DNA from: Agathobacter rectalis ATCC 33656
GTDB lineage: Bacteria; Bacillota; Clostridia; Lachnospirales; Lachnospiraceae
Reading direction: 5' to 3'
Assembly (NCBI RefSeq): GCF_000020605.1
Contig: NC_012781.1
Span: 2,729,501-2,793,500, forward strand
Length of the DNA stretch: 64,000 nucleotides
In this document: positions 42,493-54,596 of the stretch, one piece after another
Numbering within the stretch: the first letter of the stretch is position 1
How the letters are laid out: each line of letters begins with the position of its first letter
Program-made: the position numbers and the translations under genes
The notes under the pieces: generated by a model
The model's database searches: none
Told to the model about the DNA's origin: nothing
What the model saw: the letters and a program-made list of their open reading frames with translations, nothing else

Positions 42493-44769
42493 CTATACCA
42501 GATACTTTTCTTCAAACTCAGATACCGGTACCGGTTTTGAGAAATAATATCCCTGGAACTCATGACATCCCATCATTGTAAGCATATCCAGCTGCTTTTT
42601 CGTCTCCACACCCTCTGTGATGACGTCCATGCCTATCTTGCCTGCAAGCGTGATGATACTCTCTAATATATCCTGTCCCTTGACCTCGTTCTCAGATTTG
42701 CGAAGGAAGCCCATATCGATTTTCAGCACATCGGCACTGATGTCCTTTAGCATGTTGAGTGATGAGTAACCGCTTCCGAAATCATCAATCTCCACCCTGA
42801 AGCCTACGTCCTGAAGCTTGTGGATAATATTCATATTCTTCTCAAAATCGGTCATCAGCGTTGTCTCTGTAATCTCCAGATGCAGATTGGACGCTGCTAT
42901 GCCATATTTATTAATCAGCCCTGTAAAGGTCTCATATATATCTATGATGTAAAAGTCCTTTGTAGATATATTTACAGATATATGATAGCTTCCATAGCCT
43001 TTTTCCTTCCACTCTGCAAGCTTTTGTGCCGCCTTCTCCCATATATAGAGGTCAAGCTTGTAAATGAGACCTGCGTTCTCTAAAATATCAATAAAAGCAT
43101 ACGGTGTCAGGATGCCTCTTGATGGATGAACCCAGCGCACCAGCGCTTCTGCGCCCTTTGCAGCACCATCACGTTTCACCTGTGGCTGTAAGTACATGAC
43201 AAACTCATCATTTTGCAATGCCGGCTCAAATTCACCGAGCAGACGTCTCTGCTCTATTGATATCTCAAGCAGATGCTCATCATAGTATGCCACACAGCAG
43301 TCGTAATTATTCTTTATGGTGTCTGCCGCTATATTAGCCTTGTCTACCATAATGCTGACAGCCTCATCCCTGTCTCTTATCTCATACACACCCATGTATG
43401 TATGCAGATGGAAAGAATTGCCCGAAAACTCACGCTGCAGCTCTTTTATTGAATCTGCCACTCTTTTTTCATCAAACTCTTCTCTTGGCAGACACAGCGC
43501 AAAGCGGTCATTCATAAGCCTTGCACAAATAGTTCTCTCTGATGGATTTGATGACATGAGCTTCGCCTGCTTTAAGAGCACCTGATTGCCCTTCTCCATT
43601 CCAAATATCTCATTGATGAATTTGAAATCCTTTATATTGCTGCAAATCAGGTAGAAGGTTGTGTCATGATACTTGTTCACCATATCGTGCACATCCTCAT
43701 AGAACTGGTCACGGTTCAAAAGTCCGGTCAGACTGTCATGCGATGCCTTGTACTTTTCCTGCTCCCACGACTCATACATCTGTGTACGGTCATTGTATAC
43801 AAAATAATCACATATAACGCGATTGCTCTCATCATATATGCGCTTGTAGGCAATCTCAAAGTAGTGCTTTTCACCGTTTATTTCAATATCTGTTGTCTGG
43901 AAGGTCATACTGTCCCTTCTGTCATCTCCCAGCTTTTCAATCCACTGACTATATTTACTTTCATAAACAGACATATTGCCGCCATGCCTGTAAATAGCCT
44001 CCATCAGGTCATTGTAATATATGCACCTGCCCTTTCTGTCATAGCAGATGATACCATTGTTCATATCGCGGACCACAAGAGAGAGCATATTTTCTATAAG
44101 CTCATTCGGCACATATCTGTATGTCAGGTAATATATGATAATAGCTATAGCACCATATATAATCATGGTGAGGTCATATATGGAGTCCGAACCTATAGTA
44201 GCAATGTCAAACGAAAAGCCGATAAAGATAACTACCGCTATAGCCCCATATGCCTCCCTGTACATGCGCGATGATTTGATAATCATATACAGATATGTAA
44301 AAATAATCAGAATCACAAACGCATATGTGAATATAAAATGCAGCCTGTACCATAGGCTGTCATTATTGAATACCACCTTAATATTCTCAGCTTTTATGGA
44401 TTCTATATCAAAAATCTTATTAGTCCAGGTGTTCTCTATAAGCATATATGTGTCCAGCACCGCAAATATCATGGAAGCAGCCTGCACTCCCTTGAAGGTC
44501 TTTACAGCACCTGTATAATACTGTGTATAAAACATAAGAGCGATGAGCATCCAGTCAAACAGAGCCATAGTAAGCCCTTTCGCAAGTACTGTAACAGTGT
44601 GCCCCGGCACAAATGTAAAAACAAAAAAGACTATAGCGCAGGCAAATGTCAACGTCTCATATATACACACACTTTTACCGAGTCTGTCATGTTTTTTAAA
44701 GGAACCGATTGCGCAATGTGCAATCAGTATTGCTTCCAGCAATACTCCCAGTCCATATACTATCCTCAT
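42493..44769 (-). CDS. Membrane cyclic-di-GMP phosphodiesterase (7TM-PAS-degenerate GGDEF-EAL)
   Basis: A 758-residue protein. Seven hydrophobic segments fill residues 1-220, a PAS-like domain follows, then a GGDEF domain whose active-site motif is changed to RLMNDRFAL, so no cyclase activity is expected. The EAL domain is intact: EALVRWVHP, LEITETTLM, DDFGSGYSSL, LKIDMGFL, ITEGVETKKQ, QGYYFSKP. It should hydrolyse cyclic-di-GMP, with the dead GGDEF perhaps sensing GTP. Stands alone upstream of nothing in particular, divergent from no gene; follows the ATP synthase operon terminator. Confidence 0.93.
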   Translation of the reverse strand: MRIVYGLGVLLEAILIAHCAIGSFKKHDRLGKSVCIYETLTFACAIVFFVFTFVPGHTVTVLAKGLTMALFDWMLIALMFYTQYYTGAVKTFKGVQAASMIFAVLDTYMLIENTWTNKIFDIESIKAENIKVVFNNDSLWYRLHFIFTYAFVILIIFTYLYMIIKSSRMYREAYGAIAVVIFIGFSFDIATIGSDSIYDLTMIIYGAIAIIIYYLTYRYVPNELIENMLSLVVRDMNNGIICYDRKGRCIYYNDLMEAIYRHGGNMSVYESKYSQWIEKLGDDRRDSMTFQTTDIEINGEKHYFEIAYKRIYDESNRVICDYFVYNDRTQMYESWEQEKYKASHDSLTGLLNRDQFYEDVHDMVNKYHDTTFYLICSNIKDFKFINEIFGMEKGNQVLLKQAKLMSSNPSERTICARLMNDRFALCLPREEFDEKRVADSIKELQREFSGNSFHLHTYMGVYEIRDRDEAVSIMVDKANIAADTIKNNYDCCVAYYDEHLLEISIEQRRLLGEFEPALQNDEFVMYLQPQVKRDGAAKGAEALVRWVHPSRGILTPYAFIDILENAGLIYKLDLYIWEKAAQKLAEWKEKGYGSYHISVNISTKDFYIIDIYETFTGLINKYGIAASNLHLEITETTLMTDFEKNMNIIHKLQDVGFRVEIDDFGSGYSSLNMLKDISADVLKIDMGFLRKSENEVKGQDILESIITLAGKIGMDVITEGVETKKQLDMLTMMGCHEFQGYYFSKPVPVSEFEEKYLV

Positions 44770-44843
44770 ATTCCCACCTGTCTTCTATTACCATATTACT
44801 AACCTATATATAGCCATTGTAACTCATTTCATGTGTAATGTAA

Positions 44844-44876
44844 ACAAAAAAGAGGTTGTCACAACCTCTTTTTTGT
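44844..44876 (-). terminator. Terminator of the ATP synthase operon
   Basis: A perfect inverted repeat (AGAGGTTGT / ACAACCTCT extended by A and T runs) lies 17 bases beyond the atpC stop; it can act on both strands. Confidence 0.88.
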
Positions 44877-44892
44877 AATTTATTAACATTTA

Positions 44893-45306
44893 TTATTTTC
44901 CTGAAGTTGCTTTCAGTCGTGTCATGGCACGGGCCAGCGAAGCTCTTGAGTGATAGTACTCCTGGATACTCTGCTTCTGTCGAAGCTGCTCCTCGGCTCT
45001 CTCCTTTGCCTCTCTTGCCCTTGCTATATCGATTTCCTCCGGATGCTCGGCTGTCTCGACAAGCAGTGTCACACGGTTGTTGACTATCTCTACGAAGCCC
45101 ATTCCCACTACCGCGTACTCCCAGTTGTCACTGCCCTCCGGCTGGAATCTCATCTCACCCTCATCGACGGCTATGACCATATCCTCGTGGTGGGCGAGGA
45201 TTTCCTTCTGGCCATCGAACTCAGGGACTATTATGGAACGACATCTTCCTGAGTAAAACACTCTGTTAGCAGCTATTACCTTTAGATAAAATGTATTTGT
45301 TGCCAT
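44893..45306 (-). CDS. atpC: ATP synthase epsilon subunit
   Basis: A 137-residue subunit: YLKVIAANRVFYSGRCRSII and the beta-sandwich HEDMVIAVDEGEMRF, followed by the two-helix C-terminal domain (AREAKERAEEQLRQK). It forms part of the central stalk and restrains ATP hydrolysis. Last gene of the atp operon, 23 bases after atpD. Confidence 0.95.
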   Translation of the reverse strand: MATNTFYLKVIAANRVFYSGRCRSIIVPEFDGQKEILAHHEDMVIAVDEGEMRFQPEGSDNWEYAVVGMGFVEIVNNRVTLLVETAEHPEEIDIARAREAKERAEEQLRQKQSIQEYYHSRASLARAMTRLKATSGK

Positions 45307-45329
45307 ACGATTTGTCCTTCCTTATGCTT

Positions 45330-47620
<2,291 letters not shown>

Positions 47621-47631
47621 AATACTACCTG

Positions 47632-49131
47632 TTACCCTTTATACTCTTTTACTGCATCCATGATTTTATTTACGAGCTCTTCATCAATGGCTCTGTTCTC
47701 TTCGATTTTCTGTCCGATTTCCGGATAAGAAAGATCCATGTATGAGAGGATATCGCCCTGATATTTCTTGACCTCTTTTGTCTCAATTGTGTCAAACACA
47801 CCATTGTTTGCCATTATAAGTGTCATTACCTGCTCATGCAGTGACAGCGGATGACAAAGCGGCTGTTTTAAAAGCTCCATAAGTGCTTTTCCATGTGCAA
47901 GCTGTGCTTTTGTGGCATCGTCAAGGTCTGATGCAAACTGTGTGAAGACCTCCATCTCCCTGTACTGTGCCAGGTCGATACGGATGCTTCCTGATGCCTT
48001 CTTCATGGCCTTTGTCTGGGCAGCTCCACCAACTCGGGATACTGAAAGACCTACGTTTACGGCCGGTCTCATACCTGCGTTGAAGAGGTTGCTCTCTAGG
48101 AATATCTGTCCATCTGTGATAGATATTACGTTGGTAGGGATATATGCTGATACGTCTCCTGCCTGTGTCTCGATGATTGGGAGTGCTGTGATTGAACCTC
48201 CGCCAAGCTCATCGCTCAGACGGCTTGATCTCTCGAGCAGTCTTGAGTGGAGATAGAATACGTCTCCAGGATATGCCTCACGTCCCGGTGATCTCTCGAG
48301 CAGCAGTGAAAGTGCTCTGTATGCTACCGCATGCTTTGAAAGGTCATCATATACGATAAGTACATCCTTGCCCTGATGCATGAAATGCTCTGCCATGGCT
48401 GTTCCTGCGTATGGTGCGATATACTGCAGTGATGCAGGATCGCTGGCTGTTGATGAAAGCACGATTGAGTAATCCATTGCGCCGTGTTTTGTCAGAGTTG
48501 ACACAATTTTTGCTACTGTTGATGCTTTCTGGCCAATTGCTACATATATACAGATAACATCCTTGCCCTTCTGGTTGATGATGGTATCTGTGGCAATTGA
48601 TGTCTTTCCTGTCTGACGGTCACCGATGATAAGCTCTCGCTGTCCACGTCCGATTGGGAACATTGAATCGATTGAGAGGATTCCTGTCTCAAGTGGAGTA
48701 TCTACTGACTTTCTGTCCACGATACCCGGTGCCTCATTCTCGATTGGTCTGTAATCTTCCTCTTTGATATCGCCCTTTCCATCAATAGGCTCACCTAAAG
48801 CATTGATGATTCGGCCGATAAAGCCTTCGCCTACAGGGATTCCGGCTTTTTTCTTTGTTCTTACTACTTTGGTTCCTTCATGAATTCCGTGGTCTCTTCC
48901 GAAAAGGATTACTCCGATTTCATTCTGACGGATATCCTGAACCATTCCTTTTACTCCATTATCGAATACTACGATCTCACCGTACATGGCATGGTCGATG
49001 CCGTATATTGTGGCGATTCCGTCGCCGACGTAGATTACCTCGCCGGTCTCACGGCTCTCGGTATCGAAGTCGAAATTCTCTATCTCGCTCTGGATAATGG
49101 AGATTATGTCTGTTGCACTGATTGCGCCCAC
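47632..49131 (-). CDS. atpA: ATP synthase alpha subunit
   Basis: A 499-residue F1 subunit: P-loop [15 protein letters not shown], arginine-finger region [35 protein letters not shown] 49131 was chosen as start because AGGAGG lies 8 bases upstream and the product then begins [16 protein letters not shown] as in related proteins; the frame to 49140 would start inside the ribosome site. Five bases separate it from the atpH stop. Confidence 0.96.
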   Translation of the reverse strand: MGAISATDIISIIQSEIENFDFDTESRETGEVIYVGDGIATIYGIDHAMYGEIVVFDNGVKGMVQDIRQNEIGVILFGRDHGIHEGTKVVRTKKKAGIPVGEGFIGRIINALGEPIDGKGDIKEEDYRPIENEAPGIVDRKSVDTPLETGILSIDSMFPIGRGQRELIIGDRQTGKTSIATDTIINQKGKDVICIYVAIGQKASTVAKIVSTLTKHGAMDYSIVLSSTASDPASLQYIAPYAGTAMAEHFMHQGKDVLIVYDDLSKHAVAYRALSLLLERSPGREAYPGDVFYLHSRLLERSSRLSDELGGGSITALPIIETQAGDVSAYIPTNVISITDGQIFLESNLFNAGMRPAVNVGLSVSRVGGAAQTKAMKKASGSIRIDLAQYREMEVFTQFASDLDDATKAQLAHGKALMELLKQPLCHPLSLHEQVMTLIMANNGVFDTIETKEVKKYQGDILSYMDLSYPEIGQKIEENRAIDEELVNKIMDAVKEYKG

Positions 49132-49136
49132 AGGGG

Positions 49137-49655
49137 TCACCTCCTGGTCAATTTTCTTTCAAGCTCACGAAGCTTTCCTTCGTAGCTTCTGTCATACTCT
49201 GTATTAAGAGTCTTAATCACATATCCACCTAAAAGTGTTTCGTCCACTTTCTGTGTAAGGGATATTTCATATTCCGGATATTTGCTTTGTAGCAGCGCCT
49301 TGGCGTCATTTGCTTCCTCGTCGGTTGCGGCCTCTGCACTGATAAGCTCAGCTCTTATGATATGGTTTTTCTCATCCCAGTATCTGTAATATGCCTCAAA
49401 GATTTCATTCATTTCAGCGGCATATCCAAGCTTTACCATTTCCTTTATGAAGCTTGTGATAAGCTTTGGCTCACTCTCAAATCCGTATACCTTTTCTATG
49501 ATGTCATACTTTTTGGTCAGCGGTATAAGTGGATTTGCGAGCGTCTGTGCAAGCTTTTCTGTCACAAAGTATACTCTCTGTGCTTCCTCCACATCACGAC
49601 GCTCTACAGCCAGCCTGTACAAAACTATTGCATTATTTACTGCTGCCTGTGTCAT
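49137..49655 (-). CDS. atpH: ATP synthase delta subunit
   Basis: A 172-residue OSCP-type subunit that links the b stalk to F1. It ends with [32 protein letters not shown], the conserved family tail. ATG 49655 has AGGTGA about 6 bases upstream. It overlaps atpF by 23 bp, indicating coupling. Confidence 0.94.
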   Translation of the reverse strand: MTQAAVNNAIVLYRLAVERRDVEEAQRVYFVTEKLAQTLANPLIPLTKKYDIIEKVYGFESEPKLITSFIKEMVKLGYAAEMNEIFEAYYRYWDEKNHIIRAELISAEAATDEEANDAKALLQSKYPEYEISLTQKVDETLLGGYVIKTLNTEYDRSYEGKLRELERKLTRR

Positions 49656-50085
49656 TAGCTTCACCTGTCTTTACAATCTTTCTCGCTGCTAAGATGGCAA
49701 GTTTTGCAATTTCAGCCTCAGCGGCCTTTGTTGCCTTATCCTGCTCGCTAGCAATGTCCGCTTTTGCTTTTTCAAGCATACTGTCTGCTTCCTGTCTGGT
49801 TCTCTCAAGAGCCTTCTCCTGCTCTGCCTCGGCTCTTGCCCTGGCATCGAGGATTATCTGGTCTGCCTGAGTCTTTGCACTCTCGAGCTTCTTTTTATAG
49901 TCGCTCTTTAAGCTTTCTGCATCGTCCTGACTCTTCTTTGCTTCCGAGAACTGCTTCTGAATCATTTCGTCTCTCTGATTGATCACACCCATCACGCGGT
50001 CAAAGAGGAATTTCTTAAATATCCAGTACAGGAAAAGCAGATTGACTACTGTCCATATTATGTTCCATGGATCAATTTTTAACAT
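49633..50085 (-). CDS. atpF: ATP synthase b subunit
   Basis: A 150-residue protein with one N-terminal membrane helix (NIIWTVVNLLFLYWIFKKFLF) and a long Ala/Glu/Lys-rich coiled coil, forming the peripheral stalk. GAAGG precedes the ATG. Between atpE and atpH in the standard order. Confidence 0.95.
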   Translation of the reverse strand: MLKIDPWNIIWTVVNLLFLYWIFKKFLFDRVMGVINQRDEMIQKQFSEAKKSQDDAESLKSDYKKKLESAKTQADQIILDARARAEAEQEKALERTRQEADSMLEKAKADIASEQDKATKAAEAEIAKLAILAARKIVKTGEANDTGSSK

Positions 50086-50140
50086 TGCTCTACCTTCCTT
50101 TCTGTTTCACCTGGTTGTAACTGTCAGTTACGCTGCCTGA

Positions 50141-50371
50141 TTATTTAAGGAAGAGGATGATAAGTAATGCGATAACGAAACCGTAAATAGCTGTTGCCTC
50201 TGCAAGGGCACATCCTAAAAGAAGTGATTTAGAGATTTTGCTCTCAGCCTCCGGCTGTCTTGCGATTGCGTCTACTGCGCTGCTTGTTGCCTTACCGATT
50301 CCAAGTCCGGCTCCGATTCCTGTTAATACTGCGATTCCAGCTCCGATTGCTACTAATAATGTTGATGACAT
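50141..50371 (-). CDS. atpE: ATP synthase c subunit
   Basis: A 76-residue hairpin of two helices with polar loop ARQPEAE and the ion-binding Glu in LAEATAIYGFV. At the positions that define sodium binding in Ilyobacter-type rings (Gln in helix 1, Ser after the Glu) this chain has Ile and Ala, so proton coupling is more likely; that is inference from alignment by eye. GGAG precedes the ATG. Confidence 0.96.
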   Translation of the reverse strand: MSSTLLVAIGAGIAVLTGIGAGLGIGKATSSAVDAIARQPEAESKISKSLLLGCALAEATAIYGFVIALLIILFLK

Positions 50372-50508
50372 AATGTGTTCTCCTTTTCTTGCTTATATGC
50401 TTTCTTTTGGTTAGCAATTATTTTGTTTCTTTTGTAAGCGAGGTTACATTTTCCATGCTTACGATGTGAAATTAAATGATGTGGTGTTTCATGCCTCATC
50501 AGGTCTTC

Positions 50509-51195
50509 TTACTCGGTTGCCTCCTTGATGAAAAGTCCTGTCAGGAATACAAATACATATGCCTGTATAAGTCCATCAAAGATATCAAAATAACAACTGA
50601 ATACTGCCGGGACGATTGCCGGTACGACCATCTTTAAAAGCTCCATGATTACGAATGAACCAAGGACGTTTCCAAATAATCGCATACACAGCGATAATGG
50701 TTTGATAAAGATCTCAAGGATATTGATAGGTAGTATTACCGGCATTGGCTCTGCAAAGCTTTTAAGCCACCTTTTGGTGCCCTTTGCCCTGATTCCTGCC
50801 ACCTCGATAAGAACTATGCTCATTACAGCGAGTGCTGCGGTGACGTTCATATCCTTTGTCGGCGGTTTGAAGCCAAGTAATCCTATCAGGTTTGCTATTC
50901 CTATATAGATGATTACTGTTGCCAGATATGGTATGTAATCCTTTCCTTTTTCTCCGAGTGTCTCACTGAAGAAATCATTAAGGAATTTGACTCCTGCCTC
51001 TACGGCTACCTGTCTGCGTCCGGGATTTTCAACTGAAAGATTTCTGCCGAGAAAAAAGCACAGTAAAAATACCGCTGCCATTATTATCCATGTGACTACT
51101 ACCGACTCGTATATGGGTATGCCTCCGAATATCGGTATCTTGAATACCACGTCACAATTGAGTTCCTCTAACAGTCCATCTACCAGAGCATCCAT
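50509..51195 (-). CDS. atpB: ATP synthase a subunit
   Basis: A 228-residue membrane subunit with the essential Arg in SLCMRLFGNVLGSFVIMELL and five to six helices. It forms the ion half-channels against the c ring. AGGAGG lies 8 bases before the ATG. First gene of the operon; no atpI is seen upstream. Confidence 0.95.
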   Translation of the reverse strand: MDALVDGLLEELNCDVVFKIPIFGGIPIYESVVVTWIIMAAVFLLCFFLGRNLSVENPGRRQVAVEAGVKFLNDFFSETLGEKGKDYIPYLATVIIYIGIANLIGLLGFKPPTKDMNVTAALAVMSIVLIEVAGIRAKGTKRWLKSFAEPMPVILPINILEIFIKPLSLCMRLFGNVLGSFVIMELLKMVVPAIVPAVFSCYFDIFDGLIQAYVFVFLTGLFIKEATE

Positions 51196-51601
51196 CTGCG
51201 TTACCTCCTTTCTTTTTTGCTATATGAAATTTGATACGCAAATTGTTTCTTAATAACTCAAGATGTGTTTTGTCTGACCTTTGATGTTTGTTTGATCTTG
51301 ATTTAATAAGAAGCAACTATCGTTGTACTTGATTTTAGTCACATCGTTTTATAAAGTCAACGTTTCGTTTTTATATTGTTTGGCTGGCAAAGTTTCACAT
51401 TTTTTAGTTAGCTTTTTATACATTTTCAACAATTTATGTTTTTATTTTTGTGCAGTTTTTCTATTGCGTTTTGGGGACGTTTAGATTTATTTTATTTTTA
51501 TTTGCGTTTTATTAAAAATTTCCAAATAATTTGGGAAGAATTTCCCTTTTTTTCACAGTTTTTCACAATTCATTTGACTTGCGGGGTTGTGGCTATGGGA
51601 C
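51196..51601. other. AT-rich region upstream of atpB
   Basis: About 400 bases rich in T runs (many TTTTT tracts on the plus strand) with no gene. The atp promoter should be here; TTGCCA/TATAA-like boxes are too common in this composition to choose one. The composition changes abruptly to GC-rich at about 51581. Confidence 0.6.
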
Positions 51602-51852
51602 GGAACCCGGGCGGCAGGCACACACAGGCTCGGGTGGGCTACGCTACGCTGCCAAGATTCTGTACGAAATTATGCTTGCAGGGTTTCTTTGCTTGACGAA
51701 ACCGGCTTTTATGCGCCGTCCATGGCGCATAACGCCTTGCCCAGCCGTCCTTGGCTGGGCATTTCTGTGCTTCGTGGGCATAATTTCTACAGTATCTAGG
51801 CAGCTTCGCTATTCGCCCTCCCGAGCCTGTGTGTGCCTGCCGCCCGGGTTCC
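51602..51852. repeat. Large GC-rich palindromic element
   Basis: A perfect 33-bp inverted repeat (51602-51634 and 51820-51852) continues inward with about 80 percent match to about 51675 and 51778, giving arms of about 74 bases. The central 100 bases hold three small hairpins: 51682-51703 (GGTTTC/GAAACC), 51711-51730 (ATGCGCC/GGCGCAT) and 51739-51760 (GCCCAGCC/GGCTGGGC). No transposase is present. A fold-back (MITE-like) element or a structured RNA are both possible. Confidence 0.85.
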
Positions 51853-51888
51853 TCACGCTATGGCTCTATTTACCTTTTTGTCGCTTTG

Positions 51889-52026
51889 CCCACGGCTATT
51901 GCCGCGGGCTCGCTCTGTGCATGTTTGTTATTCTTTTACGCTTCCCCTCGGCTGCTGCCGCGGGCTCGCTCTGTGCGTGTTTGTTATTCTTTTACGCTTT
52001 CCCCTCGGCTGTTGCCGCGGGATCGC
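51889..52026. repeat. 56-57 bp tandem repeat, about 2.4 copies
   Basis: GGCTATTGCCGCGGG at 51894, GGCTGCTGCCGCGGG at 51950 and GGCTGTTGCCGCGGG at 52007 start successive copies; each is followed by CTCGCTCTGTGC and TTTGTTATTCTTTTACGC in the complete ones. It lies between the palindromic element and the ZIP transporter stop codon. Confidence 0.85.
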
Positions 52027-52063
52027 TTGGATTTTCTTGCTCTTTGCGAGGGTTTGCTCTGGC

Positions 52064-52843
52064 CTAGCCCAGCATCACATCGAGCGTCATCATGAGGCAA
52101 AAGCCCACCATAAATGCTATGGTGGCGCGGTTTGAGTGACCTCCTTCTGACATTTCCGGCACGAGTTCTTCTATGACTACATATATCATGGCTCCGGCGG
52201 CGAAGCTTAGCAGGTACGGCATCACCGGCTCTATTATTCCGATGGCAAGTATCGTAAGTATTCCCGCTATCGGCTCGACTATTCCCGACAGTACTCCGTA
52301 TACAAAGGCTCTTAGCTTTGAGCTTCCTGTGCTATGTAATGGCATGGATATGATTGCGCCCTCCGGGAAATTCTGTATAGCTATTCCGATTGCCAGTGAA
52401 AGAGCTGCTGCCCTCGTGATGGTGGTGTTTCCTGATATCCAGCTTGCGTAGAGCACTCCGACTGCCATGCCCTCCGGTATATTATGTAATGTAACTGCAA
52501 GCACCATCATTGTCTGTCTGCTTAAATTGCTCTTTGGACCCTCAACTGAATTATCGAGATGCATATGTGGTGTGATTGTATCCAGTATCAATAGGAAAAA
52601 CATTCCAAGCATAAAGCCTGCTACTGCCGGGACGAACTGCATTTTTCCAAGGCTCTGTGACTGCTCAAGTGCCGGAATCAGAAGACTCCAGACTGATGCC
52701 GCAATCATTACGCCTGCTGCAAAGCCACTGAGCATTTTTGTGGTCTTTACGGAAAGCTCATTTTTCATAAAAAGTACACATGCCGCACCGAGCGACGTGC
52801 CTATAAATGGTATTAATAAACCTAATATGGTTGATGTAATCAT
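52064..52843 (-). CDS. ZIP-family metal transporter
   Basis: A 259-residue membrane protein with eight hydrophobic segments. Helix IV holds LHNIPEGMAVGV and helix V IAIQNFPEGAIISMPL, the HNxPEG / QNxPEG metal-binding signature of GufA/ZupT-type ZIPs. A His/Asp-containing loop (ITPHMHLDNSVEG) precedes helix IV. It would import Zn2+ or other divalent metals. AGGAGG precedes the ATG. A long palindrome lies 44 bases upstream. Confidence 0.93.
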   Translation of the reverse strand: MITSTILGLLIPFIGTSLGAACVLFMKNELSVKTTKMLSGFAAGVMIAASVWSLLIPALEQSQSLGKMQFVPAVAGFMLGMFFLLILDTITPHMHLDNSVEGPKSNLSRQTMMVLAVTLHNIPEGMAVGVLYASWISGNTTITRAAALSLAIGIAIQNFPEGAIISMPLHSTGSSKLRAFVYGVLSGIVEPIAGILTILAIGIIEPVMPYLLSFAAGAMIYVVIEELVPEMSEGGHSNRATIAFMVGFCLMMTLDVMLG

Positions 52844-52886
52844 GGTTGCCTCCTATTCTGCTGTTCTGCGGTTTTTCTATTTTACA

Positions 52887-53005
52887 CAAACTTCCCATAT
52901 ATAAAACTATATTTACCGGAGAGTATACAGTTGTTCCGAAGAAAAAAATATGAGGAATACACTGTATGCTAGGCCGGTATCACAAAATAAAATATGGGAA
53001 GTTTG
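52887..53005. promoter_or_regulatory. Long imperfect palindrome upstream of the ZIP gene
   Basis: Outer arms 52887-52900 and 52992-53005 are a perfect 14-bp inverted repeat (CAAACTTCCCATAT); inner arms around ACCGG (52915) and CCGGT (52974), with TATACAG/CTGTAT, also pair. The 119-bp unit could be an mRNA leader fold, an operator, or a small fold-back element. Confidence 0.65.
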
Positions 53006-53331
53006 AATATTTTATTATTCAACATATTATTTCTTATATCGTTTCGTATATCCTTTTGCAGTAACTGAATATTCAAAACCACTTAATGTAAAACAGCTGC
53101 AAGTAATTAGTCTTCTCTAACTCGATTACAGTTTAATACACCTATATAATTTCGTCAACCGGCTTCTGTGAGCCTTACTCGTTACTGTTCACACCTAACA
53201 GTGTGACCGGCAACGATTACAAGCTGCTCCATAGCTTAGATACAGTCGAGTTATACTTCTTTGCACAGCAATGCCCTGACAAAACGTCAGGGCCGGGTAT
53301 CACATGCCACAGATGGCATATAAAATGGCTT
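53006..53331. other. Non-coding gap between ZIP and ferritin-like genes
   Basis: No supported gene. A perfect 8-bp hairpin (GCCCTGAC, 53273-53280; GTCAGGGC, 53286-53293) lies about 40 bases past the ferritin-like stop and may end that transcript. Otherwise nothing recognised. Confidence 0.5.
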
Positions 53332-54588
53332 CTAATACCGATTCCTGCAAAGAGGCTGTCTTCCCACACATATATTATCCTTTGTACGGTCACGAAGCTC
53401 CGGCACCGGATTTGGCGCCACCTCAAAGCGATAATCCTCCCCGTTTTTGCGGATATAATCCTCAATAAAGGTATGGCTCATTACATTTCTTACCGGGTCA
53501 TTGACCATGCGCTGATATCTGATAAATGTTTCAGGAGCATTGTTTCTTACATCCACATACCTTTCACGACATGCTGTGTCGTTTACCGTACTGCCAAGCA
53601 CACACCTGACATACTCAATATTGCTCTCCAGCACAAGAGGAGCCGGGAACTCAGCGTCAGGGATAACCTCCTGCCAATCCTTTTTCTCGTACTGTCTTAG
53701 CAGCTCAAGTGCAATATGCAGATGCTTAAGCTCCTGTTCAAACATAAACTGCCATATGCCACGTATTCTTGTATCCGTCTCCGTTTCATAACAGCTCCAA
53801 TACAGCCAGCACTCGACATACTGATGCACAAGGAGATTTTCAAGGCGGCTCATGCATGGCTTCAACAGGCTGCCATACTGTGTGACATGCTGTTCCTCGA
53901 CCATTCCGATTTCCTGATATAGCCTGCGTCCCATCTCATCCGGTCAAAGTGCCGCTGTGTTCATATAGTAGTTCATAGTCTGCTGTTCTGCTGCTGTGAT
54001 TACGTTTGCAGCCAGCACATCCATTGTCGCAGGGCATTTATCCGTCATCGGATATCGTATTGAATCATATGGATGCCTGTGGTGTGAAATAGTCGGTCTG
54101 CCCGGTGTGATTTCCGTATAGCCTCCGACAAGCTTCTCTGCGTGCTCACCTGTTGTAAAATCAAGATAATCTGCATAGCGGTACAAATGATCAAAGTCCT
54201 CAAGTAACGCAAAATCGAGCGCCGACTTAATATTTTTGTCATTTACTCGTTTTGCAAGATGCGCAGTCAGATCAACCGCAAGCTGCTCGTAGCCTATGGT
54301 GTGCTCCAATGCCGACTCATCTGCTGGCTTTAGATGTGTTAGTATTTTCTGCTGCTGTTGCTCACTTTTCCTGATGTATGCAAGCTTTCGTCTAAGCTCA
54401 TCATCACCTACGCTTCTTGAAAACTGATGTGAAAACCACACGTTTTCAAATTCTGTACCATTCATCAATATGATTCTCGTCCTTGTATACGGATTTACCT
54501 CATTTTTGTTATATGGTTTTACCCAGAATTTCTCCCAGTCAACAAATAAATCGCCGGTTCTCTCCGGCCTCATTTTAAATGGATTCAT
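53332..54588 (-). pseudogene. Ferritin-like-fold protein gene split by an in-frame TGA
   Basis: Two frames (54588-53944 and 53934-53332) are in the same phase and divided by one TGA at 53946-53944; joined they give about 418 residues. The first half has DESALEHTIGYEQLAVDLTAHL and DFALLEDFDHLYRYADYL; the second has YQEIGMVEEQHVTQYGSLL and FEQELKHLHIALELL. The repeated E...ExxH helices are typical of ferritin-like di-iron proteins. The exact family is unknown to me. Residues around the stop read NTAAL-stop-PDEMGRRLY, so one base change from a sense codon explains it. Confidence 0.8.
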
Positions 54589-54596
54589 AATACAAA

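Noticed and set aside
43666-44274. A 202-codon plus-strand frame opposite the EAL gene
   Set aside because: Antisense shadow without ribosome site or recognisable domain.
50141-50371. Sodium-type c ring
   Set aside because: The Gln and Ser ligand positions of known sodium rings are Ile and Ala here, so a proton ring is more likely.
51531-52067. A 178-codon plus-strand reading frame across the GC-rich region
   Set aside because: It spans the fold-back element and tandem repeats, has no ribosome site, and its residues simply mirror the repeat units; low-complexity artefact.
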